A stretch of 64,000 nt of DNA from Clostridium formicaceticum. Its GTDB lineage: Bacteria > Bacillota > Clostridia > Peptostreptococcales > Natronincolaceae. Positions 1-8,738 of this stretch are shown in pieces; positions within the stretch are counted from its first letter, which is position 1; each line of letters opens with the position of its first letter. The notes beneath the pieces are model-generated. The model had not been told where the DNA came from. It did no database searches and saw only the letters and a list, made by a program, of their open reading frames with translations. A program made the translations under genes and the position numbers. The DNA lies in contig NZ_CP017603.1 of the NCBI RefSeq assembly GCF_001854185.1, positions 1,922,001-1,986,000 on the forward strand, given 5' to 3'.

Positions 1-502
1 TGGCAGAGGTGCCTATGGTTACATGACGATAAGTGAAATTGCGGGCTACCATGGTGTGGGCATCTACACCACAAACGCCGCGGGGTGCTTTTGGATGTAT
101 TCTGCAGGGGCCATTAGCACATAATTGACAGGATAAGCCCTCTACACAAAAACGACATTGGGGCTGTTGTTCTGAAAACCTGTCAAAAACATTGGTCAGA
201 GTAGCATTATGTACGACTTGATACATTTCACGCATAGCTGGATCTACAATAACATTTAAAGGGTAGCCTTCAGGACTTTGATCATCTACTTTGATGTGAT
301 CCCTTTGCCATTGATAAACTTCTTCAGGTGTTGGAGATTTTGTTATATTTTCATAGTTAATTTCTACTTTACTATGAATGTCTTCATGATAGGTTGGATC
401 ATTGGTACCACTGATGCCAGTAGCATCTGCCTTCAATCCTACCTTGCCTTGCCCAATGGTATTGGTACTGTTTTCTAAATTTTCTTTGTTGTAGTCTGAC
501 AT
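1..502 (-). CDS. cooS: Anaerobic carbon-monoxide dehydrogenase catalytic subunit, N-terminal part
   Basis: This gene runs off the left edge of the window; 167 codons are visible. It starts at an ATG at 502 with GGAGGG just upstream on the minus strand. Near residues 108-135 it has the Cys pattern of the nickel CO dehydrogenase B and D clusters, including QCRFCVEGLSCQLC and NGPCRIHPKAPRGVCG. The preceding 105 residues include DPAMREMYQVVHNAT, a usual lead-in for this family. Known enzymes of the family oxidise CO to CO2, or reduce CO2 in the Wood-Ljungdahl pathway, in the cytoplasm. The C-cluster ligands lie beyond the window, so hybrid-cluster relatives are not formally excluded, but the N-terminal Cys spacing fits CooS/AcsA. 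Confidence 0.9.
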   Translation of the reverse strand, partial: MSDYNKENLENSTNTIGQGKVGLKADATGISGTNDPTYHEDIHSKVEINYENITKSPTPEEVYQWQRDHIKVDDQSPEGYPLNVIVDPAMREMYQVVHNATLTNVFDRFSEQQPQCRFCVEGLSCQLCANGPCRIHPKAPRGVCGVDAHTMVARNFTYRHVTIGTSA

Positions 503-567
503 GATTTCACCCTCCATTTACAAGTTATTTCAATTACTATTTTTTCAATAAAATGAAAAACTATGTA

Positions 568-595
568 TTGAAAATAGAATCGGTTATAATATAAT
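568..595 (+). promoter_or_regulatory. Candidate sigma-A promoter for the methyltransferase/Crp genes
   Basis: TTGAAA at 568-573 and TATAAT at 590-595 are separated by 16 bases. The site lies about 100 bases before the TTG start at 694 and diverges from the CO dehydrogenase gene. A second TATAAT overlaps at 585-590. Inferred from consensus match only. Confidence 0.5.
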
Positions 596-693
596 TAAAG
601 ATTTTTAAAAAGTAATAATAATTTTAAATAAAAATTGGGAATAAAGGGGTATAAAGATAAAAATACTATGAAAATAAATTAGGAGGGATAGCG

Positions 694-1434
694 TTGGGAT
701 TTTATGAAGAGTTTAGTAAGTATTATGATATCGTTTTTCCTACTGGACAAGCACAGTTGAAATTTATTCAAGAGGCCAGCAAGAATACTGATGATAAAGT
801 ACTAGATATTGCTTGCGGCACGGGGAATTACGCCATTGCTTTAGCGGAAAGAGGGTTTCAAGTATCCGCTATTGATTTAGATGAGGCAATGATGAAGACC
901 GTGGAAGAAAAGGCGAGGGCAAAAGGGGTTCAACTGACGACTTATGTGGGAGATATGAGAGAATTAGGTACATATCTTCAGCAAAGAAGTTTTGATTTGG
1001 CATTTTGTATAGGAAACTCACTGGTACATCTAACGAAACTAGAAGAAATACAAAATGCTTTACATCAAATGCATAATATATTAGGAAATGAAGGAAAGCT
1101 TATATTACAGATTATTAATTATGATAGAATTATGAAATATAGCATAGATGGTCTTCCTACAATAGAAGACAGAGAAGCTGGTGTAAAGTTTGTTAGAAAA
1201 TATAACTATGATGAAAGTAAACGTCTTATTTACTTTAATACAGAGTTAATTGTTACCAAGAATGGTGAAACAAGAACCTTTACCAATTCAGTTCCTCTTT
1301 ATCCATTACTGAGCCATCAGCTAATAGCAATGCTTCAAATAGCAGGATTTAAAGATGTAAAGCTATATGGGAATTTTATGGAGGAGAATTATAAAGAGGA
1401 AAGTTACGCTACCGTTATCATAGCAGAAAAGTAA
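694..1434 (+). CDS. Class I SAM-dependent methyltransferase
   Basis: A 246-residue cytoplasmic protein. Motif I of class I methyltransferases is visible as VLDIACGTGNYA near residue 36, followed by the acidic motif II region AIDLDEAMM. Motif IV is near DLAFCIGNSLVHL. The start is TTG, placed 7 bases after AGGAGGG. The Crp/Fnr regulator follows 19 bases downstream, so the two are probably co-transcribed. The substrate cannot be told from sequence; close relatives are annotated only as class I methyltransferases. Confidence 0.85.
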   Translation: MGFYEEFSKYYDIVFPTGQAQLKFIQEASKNTDDKVLDIACGTGNYAIALAERGFQVSAIDLDEAMMKTVEEKARAKGVQLTTYVGDMRELGTYLQQRSFDLAFCIGNSLVHLTKLEEIQNALHQMHNILGNEGKLILQIINYDRIMKYSIDGLPTIEDREAGVKFVRKYNYDESKRLIYFNTELIVTKNGETRTFTNSVPLYPLLSHQLIAMLQIAGFKDVKLYGNFMEENYKEESYATVIIAEK

Positions 1435-1453
1435 AGCTTAAAGGGGGAAAAAA

Positions 1454-2140
1454 ATGAAAAATATTGCAATAGATGCTTTGAAAAAAATACCAGCTTTTTC
1501 TCAGTTAGAGGAAAAAAATATTGAAAGCATTAGTAAAATAACTATTGAAAGAAATTTTAAAAAGGGTGCAATTATATTTATGGAAGGAGATGACGGAGAG
1601 GCTTTTTATTTTATAAAATCCGGTAAGGTAAAAATTTATAAAACTACACCAGATGGAAGGGAACATATTTTTACCATACTATCAGAGGGGGGAGTCTTTG
1701 CTGAGGTGACACTGTTTAATGATATACCTTATCCTGCCTCTGCTGAAATACTGGAGGATGCTGAAATTGGCATGATCAAAAACAAGGATTTGGAGAAATT
1801 AATTCGTAACAACGCAGAGATTGCTCTTGAAATAATAAAGGTCTTAAGCAAAAAACTGTTCCATTCTCAGCAGAAGGTAAAGGAGCTGGCGCTTGGAGAT
1901 ACTTACATGAGAATTGCAAGAACTTTATTAACCTTTGCTAAGGAGCATGGCGTAAAAACACCTAATGGGGTTGAAATTAGATTAAATATTTCAAGGCAAG
2001 AACTAGCCAATATGATAGGCACTGCTAGAGAAACAGTCAGTCGTGCATTAAGCCAATTTAAAAAGGAGGGATCTGTTGGTATCGAGGGAAGGAAAATTAC
2101 CATCAAGGATATAGAAAAATTAAAAGGGTGGATTCAGTAG
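1454..2140 (+). CDS. Crp/Fnr family transcriptional regulator
   Basis: A 228-residue protein. An N-terminal cyclic-nucleotide-binding-type beta-barrel (about residues 15-130, with GDDGEAFYFIKSGKVKIY) is followed by the long dimerisation helix. A Crp-type helix-turn-helix ends it, with ISRQELANMIGTARETVSRA at about residues 176-195. There are no cysteines at all, so an FNR-like iron-sulfur cluster is excluded; a small-molecule or haem effector is possible. An AAAGGGGGAAAAAA Shine-Dalgarno region precedes the ATG. It follows the methyltransferase at 19 bases and precedes a CsoR-regulated unit; its targets are unknown. Confidence 0.9.
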   Translation: MKNIAIDALKKIPAFSQLEEKNIESISKITIERNFKKGAIIFMEGDDGEAFYFIKSGKVKIYKTTPDGREHIFTILSEGGVFAEVTLFNDIPYPASAEILEDAEIGMIKNKDLEKLIRNNAEIALEIIKVLSKKLFHSQQKVKELALGDTYMRIARTLLTFAKEHGVKTPNGVEIRLNISRQELANMIGTARETVSRALSQFKKEGSVGIEGRKITIKDIEKLKGWIQ

Positions 2141-2144
2141 CCTA

Positions 2145-2204
2145 TTGACCTTTTACAAAAAAAGATGTATCATATACTTATACCACCCCTATAGGGAGGG
2201 GGTA
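2145..2204 (+). promoter_or_regulatory. Promoter with CsoR-family operator
   Basis: TTGACC (2145-2150) and TATCAT (2168-2173) are spaced 17 bases. Just downstream, 2181-2204 is an imperfect palindrome with C-rich left half and G-rich right half (TACCACCCC, TATA, GGGAGGGGGTA). G/C-tract palindromes of this kind are the usual operators of CsoR/RcnR/FrmR repressors. A CsoR-family gene lies two genes downstream (2772), which supports autoregulation. The assignment is an inference. Confidence 0.6.
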
Positions 2205-2221
2205 AGAAAGGGGATATGTAT

Positions 2222-2701
2222 ATGAAAAAATCAATTATGTCATGGTCATGGATTTTTATGGTGATGTTTTTTACTTTAGCCATCGTAGATATACGATTTG
2301 GTATTTTAGGGCTATTATGTATGGGAACGCCTATTTATTTAGCAGTTCGCGGTGGTGGCAGAGTGCACTGTGCAAAATACTGTCCTAGAGGTTCTATGTT
2401 TGGTGTATTTATAGATAAAATAAGTTTCAAGAGAAATCTTCCAAAATCCTTCAAAACCAAAACGGTAAAAAATATTATGCTAATTTGGATGATTGGTATG
2501 TTTACGATTTCTCTAATTATGGCGGGAGGAGACTTCACCAAAACAGCCTTTGCTATTGTCAGGATGATGACGGTTTCTACGGTAGTAGGGGTTATGATGG
2601 GGGTAATCTTTCAGCCTAGAAGCTGGTGTGTGGTATGCCCTATGGGTTACGCTACTAGTTTGATTCAGGAAGGCCAAAAGAAACATAAGAAAGCAGCGTA
2701 G
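2222..2701 (+). CDS. Small 4Fe-4S-binding membrane protein (NapH/NosR-like cysteine motifs)
   Basis: A protein of about 159 residues with four predicted membrane spans and two cysteine motifs. HCAKYCPRGSMFG lies near residue 50 and WCVVCPMGYAT near residue 139. Paired C-x(2-3)-CP motifs at membrane edges are typical of polyferredoxin-like electron-transfer membrane proteins. With only four such Cys it would bind a single cluster. I prefer ATG 2222 over 2216 because the GAAAGGGG Shine-Dalgarno ends 8 bases before 2222 but only 2 before 2216. It sits behind a CsoR-like operator and upstream of the csoR gene. The physiological partner is unknown. Confidence 0.7.
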   Translation: MKKSIMSWSWIFMVMFFTLAIVDIRFGILGLLCMGTPIYLAVRGGGRVHCAKYCPRGSMFGVFIDKISFKRNLPKSFKTKTVKNIMLIWMIGMFTISLIMAGGDFTKTAFAIVRMMTVSTVVGVMMGVIFQPRSWCVVCPMGYATSLIQEGQKKHKKAA

Positions 2702-2771
2702 TATGGTTGATTATGAGAAAATAAAAACTCTCTATAATTAAATTTACAGAGATTGAATAGGAAGTGAAAAG

Positions 2772-3032
2772 TTGGAACAACAACAGATTAGAAAAGATAT
2801 TTTGAATAGACTGAAGACAATTAAAGGACACATTCAAGGAATTGAAAAGATGATTGAAGAAGAAAAGTCTTGCGAAGATATTTTGCTGCAAATTGCTGCA
2901 GTAAAGTCTTCGGTGGAAAAGGTAGGCTCCATTATTATCGAAGGTCATGCTAAAGATTGTTTATTAAAAGAAAATATCACATCAGAAGAAGTGGAAAGAA
3001 TCTTAAAAACTGTTATGAAATTTGCAAAGTAA
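2772..3032 (+). CDS. csoR: CsoR/FrmR-family metal- or sulfur-sensing repressor
   Basis: An 86-residue all-helical DUF156-type repressor. Cys34, His59 and Cys63 match the Cys-His-Cys set that copper-sensing CsoR proteins use to bind Cu(I). The surrounding signatures RLKTIKGHIQGIEKMIE and ILLQIAAVKSSV are typical of the family. The start is a TTG preceded by GGAAGTG. It is probably co-transcribed with the Fe-S membrane protein upstream and represses the palindrome at 2181-2204. A persulfide-sensing CstR role is less likely because the middle ligand is His. Confidence 0.85.
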   Translation: MEQQQIRKDILNRLKTIKGHIQGIEKMIEEEKSCEDILLQIAAVKSSVEKVGSIIIEGHAKDCLLKENITSEEVERILKTVMKFAK

Positions 3033-3034
3033 AG

Positions 3035-3063
3035 CCTTATCTTAAAAAAGATAAGGTTTTTTC
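3035..3063 (+). terminator. Rho-independent terminator after csoR
   Basis: A 9-bp stem CCTTATCTT / AAGATAAGG with a 4-base loop is followed by a T run, immediately after the csoR stop codon. Confidence 0.85.
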
Positions 3064-3087
3064 TGTAATTTTATTCTAAGTTCCTAA

Positions 3088-3139
3088 ATCATAATAAACA
3101 TATTGACATGAATCTATATATTTATTATGATAAACATAT
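3088..3139 (+). promoter_or_regulatory. arsR promoter with inverted-repeat operator
   Basis: TTGACA (3103-3108) and TATGAT (3126-3131) have ideal 17-base spacing. An exact 11-base inverted repeat, ATCATAATAAA (3088-3098) and TTTATTATGAT (3121-3131), brackets the -35 and overlaps the -10. ATAATAAACATAT (3091-3103) recurs as ATGATAAACATAT (3127-3139), a near-direct repeat. The arrangement suggests ArsR binds here and blocks polymerase. Confidence 0.65.
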
Positions 3140-3257
3140 AACATATAGATGAATGCAAGTGTATTAATGCAATCTTTTAAGGAAAAATCCTTATTTTTAT
3201 GGAGCATTGAAAGCATATCTCTTTTAAAATAAAGGATGAATTAAGTGAGGTGAAAGA

Positions 3258-3569
3258 GTGAAAGAGTATATAGATGTTTTTAAGGCTTTATCAGATGAAA
3301 ACCGTTTAAAAATACTAAAAATTCTTACCTGTGGAGAACTATGTGCTTGCGATATACAGGATCATTTAGGGCTAACCCAGCCTACAATTTCCCACCATAT
3401 GAAGGTGTTGCAACATGCAGATTTGGTGAATATAGATAAAAGGGGAAAATGGATGTTTTATTCTATAAATTCTATAAAAGCACAAGAACTTTGCAGTTTT
3501 GTAAAGGAAATCACTACCCATTGCGAAGGAAACCCCTATGGCATTACGCCACGCAAGTGTGATGATTAG
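3258..3569 (+). CDS. arsR: ArsR-family arsenic-responsive repressor
   Basis: A 103-residue winged-helix repressor. The family metal-binding motif ELCACD is present (Cys29 and Cys31, with Cys25 nearby as a possible third ligand). The recognition-helix region LTQPTISHHMKVLQHADLV is characteristic. The start is a GTG after GAGGTGA. It lies upstream of acr3 and behind the repeat-containing promoter at 3088-3139, so it should autoregulate the operon and release DNA on binding As(III) or Sb(III). Confidence 0.92.
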   Translation: MKEYIDVFKALSDENRLKILKILTCGELCACDIQDHLGLTQPTISHHMKVLQHADLVNIDKRGKWMFYSINSIKAQELCSFVKEITTHCEGNPYGITPRKCDD

Positions 3570-3591
3570 AGGGCTGTGTTATAGAAAAAAA

Positions 3592-3695
3592 TCAGCTCCT
3601 ATAACCAAATACTTCTATAGCCAAATAAATTTTTCACCAAAGGAATTCTTCATATTATTCTTCACCTATAGAAGGTAATAGTTATAGATGGCTGA
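3592..3695 (+). ncRNA. Predicted structured intercistronic RNA between arsR and acr3
   Basis: The arsR-acr3 gap can fold into a long nested hairpin. The outer arms are TCAGC..TATAAC (3592-3605) with GTTATA..GCTGA (3681-3695). The inner arms CTTCTATAG (3612-3620) and CTATAGAAG (3666-3674) are exactly complementary. CTATAAC (3599-3605) can also pair with an upstream GTTATAG (3578-3584), so two folds compete. There is no T run, so it is not a standard terminator. No known RNA family was recognised. Confidence 0.4.
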
Positions 3696-3733
3696 CTTTA
3701 TATAAATTATTAAAAACGAAGGGGTGTTTATGG

Positions 3734-4804
3734 ATGTCAAAAAATCAAGAAAAGAAAGGCGGGGGCCTAGGTTTTTTTGAAACCTACCTTACTGTATGGG
3801 TTGCTCTATGTATTGTTATAGGAGTAGCTATTGGACAATTCTTGCCAATTGTTCCGGAGGTTTTAAGCCAATTTGAATATGCGCAGGTATCCATTCCTGT
3901 GGCGATATTGATTTGGTTGATGATTTATCCTATGATGTTAAAGATTGATTTTACCAGTATTGTAGAGGCTACTAAAAAGCCTAAAGGACTTATTGTAACT
4001 TGCGTAACCAATTGGTTAATCAAACCTTTTACCATGTATTTAATTGCAGCCTTCTTCTTAAAAGTTGTATTCCAAAATTTGATTCCTGAAGCTTTGGCAA
4101 ATGATTATTTAGCTGGTGCAGTATTGCTAGGGGCAGCTCCTTGTACTGCTATGGTATTTGTATGGAGTCATTTGACGAAGGGAGATCCTGCCTATACACT
4201 GGTACAGGTGGCAGTGAATGATCTTATTCTATTAATTGCCTTCACTCCAATTGTTGCACTATTATTGGGAATTACCAATGTAACTGTACCTTATGATACT
4301 TTGCTTTTATCTGTTGTTTTATTTATTGTTATTCCTTTAGCAGGGGGATACTTTTCAAGAAAATACATTGTAAAAAATCACGGTATAGAATACTTTGAAA
4401 ATGTATTTTTAAAGAAGTTTGATAATGTTACGATTATCGGCTTGTTATTAACGCTGATTATCATTTTTACCTTCCAGGGTGATGTTATCTTAAGGAATCC
4501 TTTACACATTTTACTGATTGCAATTCCCCTAACAATTCAAACCTTTTTTATTTTTACGCTGGCTTATGGTTGGGCAAAGGCTTGGAAATTGCCTCATAAT
4601 GTAGCATCACCTGCTGCGATGATCGGCGCCAGTAACTTCTTTGAACTAGCGGTGGCGGTGGCAATATCTTTATTTGGGTTAGAGTCAGGAGCTACACTGG
4701 CAACTGTAGTAGGAGTATTGGTAGAAGTACCGGTTATGCTGGCTTTAGTTAGAATAGCTAATAATACAAGGCATTGGTTCAGCGAAACAAAATTGAGCAG
4801 ATAG
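3734..4804 (+). CDS. acr3: ACR3-family arsenite efflux permease
   Basis: A 356-residue inner-membrane protein with about ten hydrophobic segments. The ACR3 signature GAAPCTAMVFVW is present, with the conserved translocation Cys at residue 137, followed by GDPAYTLVQVAVNDLILL. VTCVTNWLIKPF is another family block. It exports As(III), probably by proton antiport. It follows arsR in one operon and ends 65 bases before the thiamine-binding protein. No arsC reductase is visible, so this locus would handle arsenite rather than arsenate. Confidence 0.95.
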   Translation: MSKNQEKKGGGLGFFETYLTVWVALCIVIGVAIGQFLPIVPEVLSQFEYAQVSIPVAILIWLMIYPMMLKIDFTSIVEATKKPKGLIVTCVTNWLIKPFTMYLIAAFFLKVVFQNLIPEALANDYLAGAVLLGAAPCTAMVFVWSHLTKGDPAYTLVQVAVNDLILLIAFTPIVALLLGITNVTVPYDTLLLSVVLFIVIPLAGGYFSRKYIVKNHGIEYFENVFLKKFDNVTIIGLLLTLIIIFTFQGDVILRNPLHILLIAIPLTIQTFFIFTLAYGWAKAWKLPHNVASPAAMIGASNFFELAVAVAISLFGLESGATLATVVGVLVEVPVMLALVRIANNTRHWFSETKLSR

Positions 4805-4869
4805 TATCGTTTAAAAAGTCACTGATAACCTTAAGCATATATATTTTAAAAATTAAAGGAGGAATTTTA

Positions 4870-5169
4870 ATGGCTATCATAGAAATAACAGTGATCCCTT
4901 TAGGAACAGCTACTACCAGTGTTAGCAAATATGTTGCTGCTTGCCATAAGGTGCTAAAGGAAGAGAAGGATATCAAGTATCAATTAACTCCTATGTCTAC
5001 AGTATTAGAGGGAGACTTAGATAGAGTGCTGGAAGTGGCAAAAAAGCTTCATCAGGTACCCTTCCAAGAAGGTGCTCAGAGGGTGGCTACTACCATGAAG
5101 ATTGATGATCGTAGAGATAAAACCAACACCATGGAAGGGAAAATTGCTTCTGTAAAAAGCAAGCTTTAA
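4870..5169 (+). CDS. MTH1187/YqgV-family thiamine-binding protein
   Basis: A 99-residue ferredoxin-like-fold protein of the DUF77/MTH1187 family. The N-terminal strand MAIIEITVIPLGT and the TPMSTVLEGDLDRVLEVAKKLHQ block fit the family. Known members bind thiamine or related pyrimidines in the cytoplasm. ATG 4870 follows AAAGGAGGAAT at good distance, so longer readings from 4774 are unlikely. It is the last gene of the ars transcript, and its link to arsenic is unclear. Confidence 0.85.
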   Translation: MAIIEITVIPLGTATTSVSKYVAACHKVLKEEKDIKYQLTPMSTVLEGDLDRVLEVAKKLHQVPFQEGAQRVATTMKIDDRRDKTNTMEGKIASVKSKL

Positions 5170-5230
5170 TAGAAGGGAAGTTTTAGTATTCAACAAGAAC
5201 CCTCCCTATTGTCCACTATTGTCAAAAAAA

Positions 5231-5255
5231 ATCACTGGTTATCAGTGATTTTTTT
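5231..5255 (+). terminator. Rho-independent terminator ending the ars operon
   Basis: Stem ATCACTG / CAGTGAT with a 5-base loop is followed by seven Ts and preceded by an A run, so it may act in both directions. Confidence 0.85.
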
Positions 5256-5271
5256 ATGGGCATTTCACAGG

Positions 5272-5331
5272 TTGATACTTTTTACCAAGCATAGGGATAT
5301 TTCGATAATAAAATTTGGTAAAAGGTATCAA
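5272..5331 (+). promoter_or_regulatory. Two upstream activator sites for a sigma-54 activator
   Basis: TTGATACTTTTTACCAA (5272-5288) and TTGGTAAAAGGTATCAA (5315-5331) are reverse complements at 16 of 17 positions. Each is also an imperfect palindrome of the form TTGRTA-N5-TAYCAA. Their centres are 43 bases apart, about four helical turns, and lie roughly 85 and 130 bases before the expected start of the sigma-54 promoter. This is the usual layout for a Fis-type enhancer-binding protein, most simply the one encoded at 11897. Confidence 0.7.
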
Positions 5332-5381
5332 AATTTTATTAAAAGAAGTTGTAAAACATTGAAATATTTATCGTAGTAAAG

Positions 5382-5398
5382 TTGGCATAAATTTTGCT
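5382..5398 (+). promoter_or_regulatory. Sigma-54 (-24/-12) promoter of the glp operon
   Basis: TTGGCATAAATTTTGCT has GG and GC separated by exactly ten bases, as required for sigma-54. The expected transcript start near 5408 leaves a short leader before the AAGGAGG site at 5413 and the glpP TTG start at 5428. No good sigma-A promoter is visible here. Confidence 0.75.
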
Positions 5399-5427
5399 AA
5401 TATATTTTATATAAGGAGGCGAAAGCT

Positions 5428-5994
5428 TTGGGAAAAGAATTTTATAATAGTATTCAGGATAGTCCTATTGTGGCAGCGGTAAATGCTGTAAAGGACTTAG
5501 AGATGGCAATAAAATCTGACTGTGAAATAATTTTTTTACTGACTGGAAATATCTTCAATTTAAGGGATATGGTAGAAAAGATCAAGTGCAATAACAAATT
5601 AGTTTATTTACATATAGATTTGCTAGAAGGTTTCTCTAGAGATTTGATTGCGTTAAAATATATTTACGAAAACATGAAACCTGATGGTATTATCACCACC
5701 AAGAGTAGTTTGATTAAAAAAGCAAAAGAGATGAACATTTTTGCTATACAGAGGTTGTTTATATTAGATTCTCTATCCTTAGAAACTGGTATAAAATCTA
5801 TCCAAAATATAAAACCCGATGCTATAGAAATTCTTCCTGGCATTATGCCGAAAATCATCAAGAAAATTAGTGATGAAACAAAGCTTCCTCTTATAGCTGG
5901 GGGATTGATTGAAGATAAAGAAGATGTTATTGAGAGCTTAAAGGCTGGAGCTATAGGGGTTTCTTCCAGCAATAAAAAAATTTGGCAGTTATAG
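5428..5994 (+). CDS. glpP: GlpP-type glycerol-3-phosphate responsive antiterminator
   Basis: A 188-residue TIM-barrel-like protein of the GlpP family. Visible blocks are VYLHIDLLEGFSRD near residue 57, PDGIITTKSSLIKKAKE near 85 and DAIEILPGIMPKI near 130. In Bacillus, GlpP with glycerol-3-phosphate binds leader RNA of glp genes and prevents termination. The start is TTG with AAGGAGGCG upstream. It is the first gene after the sigma-54 promoter, and a matching leader terminator lies at 8655-8709. Confidence 0.92.
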   Translation: MGKEFYNSIQDSPIVAAVNAVKDLEMAIKSDCEIIFLLTGNIFNLRDMVEKIKCNNKLVYLHIDLLEGFSRDLIALKYIYENMKPDGIITTKSSLIKKAKEMNIFAIQRLFILDSLSLETGIKSIQNIKPDAIEILPGIMPKIIKKISDETKLPLIAGGLIEDKEDVIESLKAGAIGVSSSNKKIWQL

Positions 5995-6050
5995 GATGGC
6001 CATCCATTAACGAATAAAAAAATTTACTTGATTTAGGAAAACGTTACAAA
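5995..6050 (+). other. glpP-glpF gap with short palindrome
   Basis: A perfect 12-base palindrome, GGATGGCCATCC, directly follows the glpP stop. AGGAAAACGTTACAAA at 6035-6050 weakly resembles a catabolite-responsive element but misses about three consensus positions. No confident promoter was found, so glpF is probably read from the upstream promoter. Confidence 0.3.
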
Positions 6051-6144
6051 AAGGAGGGAAGTCAATAGATAAGGTTTATGTAGGATATACAGTGGTTGTG
6101 ATTTTATAAAAAAATTTATGTTGTAAAAATGGGGGGAGAAATTA

Positions 6145-6978
6145 ATGATGAAAAAGAATCTAAAGGGAGAGCTTATATCAGAATTTATAGGAGCTTTTAT
6201 CCTATTATTCTTTGGATCAGGATCTGTAGCAACGCTAGTATTGAAGGGGGCTGATTACAATCTGTGGGATATTTCTTTGCTTTGGGGACTTGGCGTAACG
6301 ATGGCAATCTATGTTACAGGAGCAGTATCTGGTACCCATATCAACCCGGCGGTAACGATTGCTTTAGCTGTATTCAAAGGATTTCCATGGAAGAAAGTTG
6401 TACCTTATACAATAGCTCAAGTTGCAGGTACTTTTACGGGTGCTGCTATGGTATTTGGCTTATATAGTAGATCTTTTGCAGAATTTGAAGCATCTGCTGG
6501 TATAATTAGAGGTAGTATAGATAGTATGACGACAGCAGGAGTATTTTCAACCTATCCTCATTCCTATTTATCAAATATCCATGCCCTCATTGTTGAAATC
6601 GTTATTACTGCCATCTTGGTATTAGTTATCTTTGCACTAGGGGATGAAAAAAATATAAATGCACCTAAGGGCAAGTATGCTCCCTTTGCAGCAATTCTAA
6701 TAGGAATTACTATTGCTATTATAGGAGGTACCTTTGGTTCATTAACAGGATTTGCGATGAACCCTGCAAGAGACTTTGGCCCAAAATTATTTACTTCCTT
6801 AGCAGGTTGGGGTAGAATTGGTTTACCAGCGCCGAATAATTATTTTTGGGTACCCATTCTAGGCCCTATTATAGGAGCACTGATAGGCGGTTATTTATAT
6901 CAGCATGCTGTTAGTAAGTATATCTTAGTACAGAAGGAAATAGAGAAAGTAAAAGAAGTGCAAGAAAAAGCTGCATAA
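6145..6978 (+). CDS. glpF: Glycerol uptake facilitator, MIP family
   Basis: A 277-residue inner-membrane channel with six membrane spans and both half-helix NPA motifs: HINPAV at residues 65-70 and MNPARDFGPK around residue 206. The Asp after the second NPAR and the large periplasmic-type loop point to glycerol rather than pure water selectivity. A GGGGGGAGA Shine-Dalgarno precedes tandem ATGs at 6145/6148. glpK follows 49 bases downstream, giving the usual uptake-and-phosphorylation pair. Confidence 0.95.
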   Translation: MMKKNLKGELISEFIGAFILLFFGSGSVATLVLKGADYNLWDISLLWGLGVTMAIYVTGAVSGTHINPAVTIALAVFKGFPWKKVVPYTIAQVAGTFTGAAMVFGLYSRSFAEFEASAGIIRGSIDSMTTAGVFSTYPHSYLSNIHALIVEIVITAILVLVIFALGDEKNINAPKGKYAPFAAILIGITIAIIGGTFGSLTGFAMNPARDFGPKLFTSLAGWGRIGLPAPNNYFWVPILGPIIGALIGGYLYQHAVSKYILVQKEIEKVKEVQEKAA

Positions 6979-6991
6979 ACTAGAGAGATAA

Positions 6992-8557
<1,566 letters not shown>

Positions 8558-8654
8558 AAAGTTATTATAAAATTCAGTAAACTAACTTTACTAGAGATGA
8601 AAATCATGATATGATAATGATAAAACAAATAATAAAAAAGGCCGAGAATTGGAG

Positions 8655-8709
8655 AGCCGTGTAAGTTAACCTATTTAGATGATATAGGTTGATTTTATGC
8701 GGCTTTTTT
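8655..8709 (+). terminator. Leader terminator, probable GlpP antitermination target
   Basis: AGCCG at 8655 pairs with CGGCT ending at 8704, and GTTAACCTAT pairs with ATAGGTTGAT inside, followed by six Ts. It lies 30 bases upstream of the dehydrogenase start and downstream of glpK. It matches the position of the glpD leader terminator controlled by GlpP in Bacillus. That the glpP product acts here is an inference. Confidence 0.75.
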
Positions 8710-8738
8710 GCGTTTTTTATACGGAAGGAGAGAATAAA

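Noticed and set aside
6035-6050. Catabolite-responsive (cre) site before glpF
   Set aside because: About three mismatches to the consensus, including the terminal CA; kept only as a weak note.
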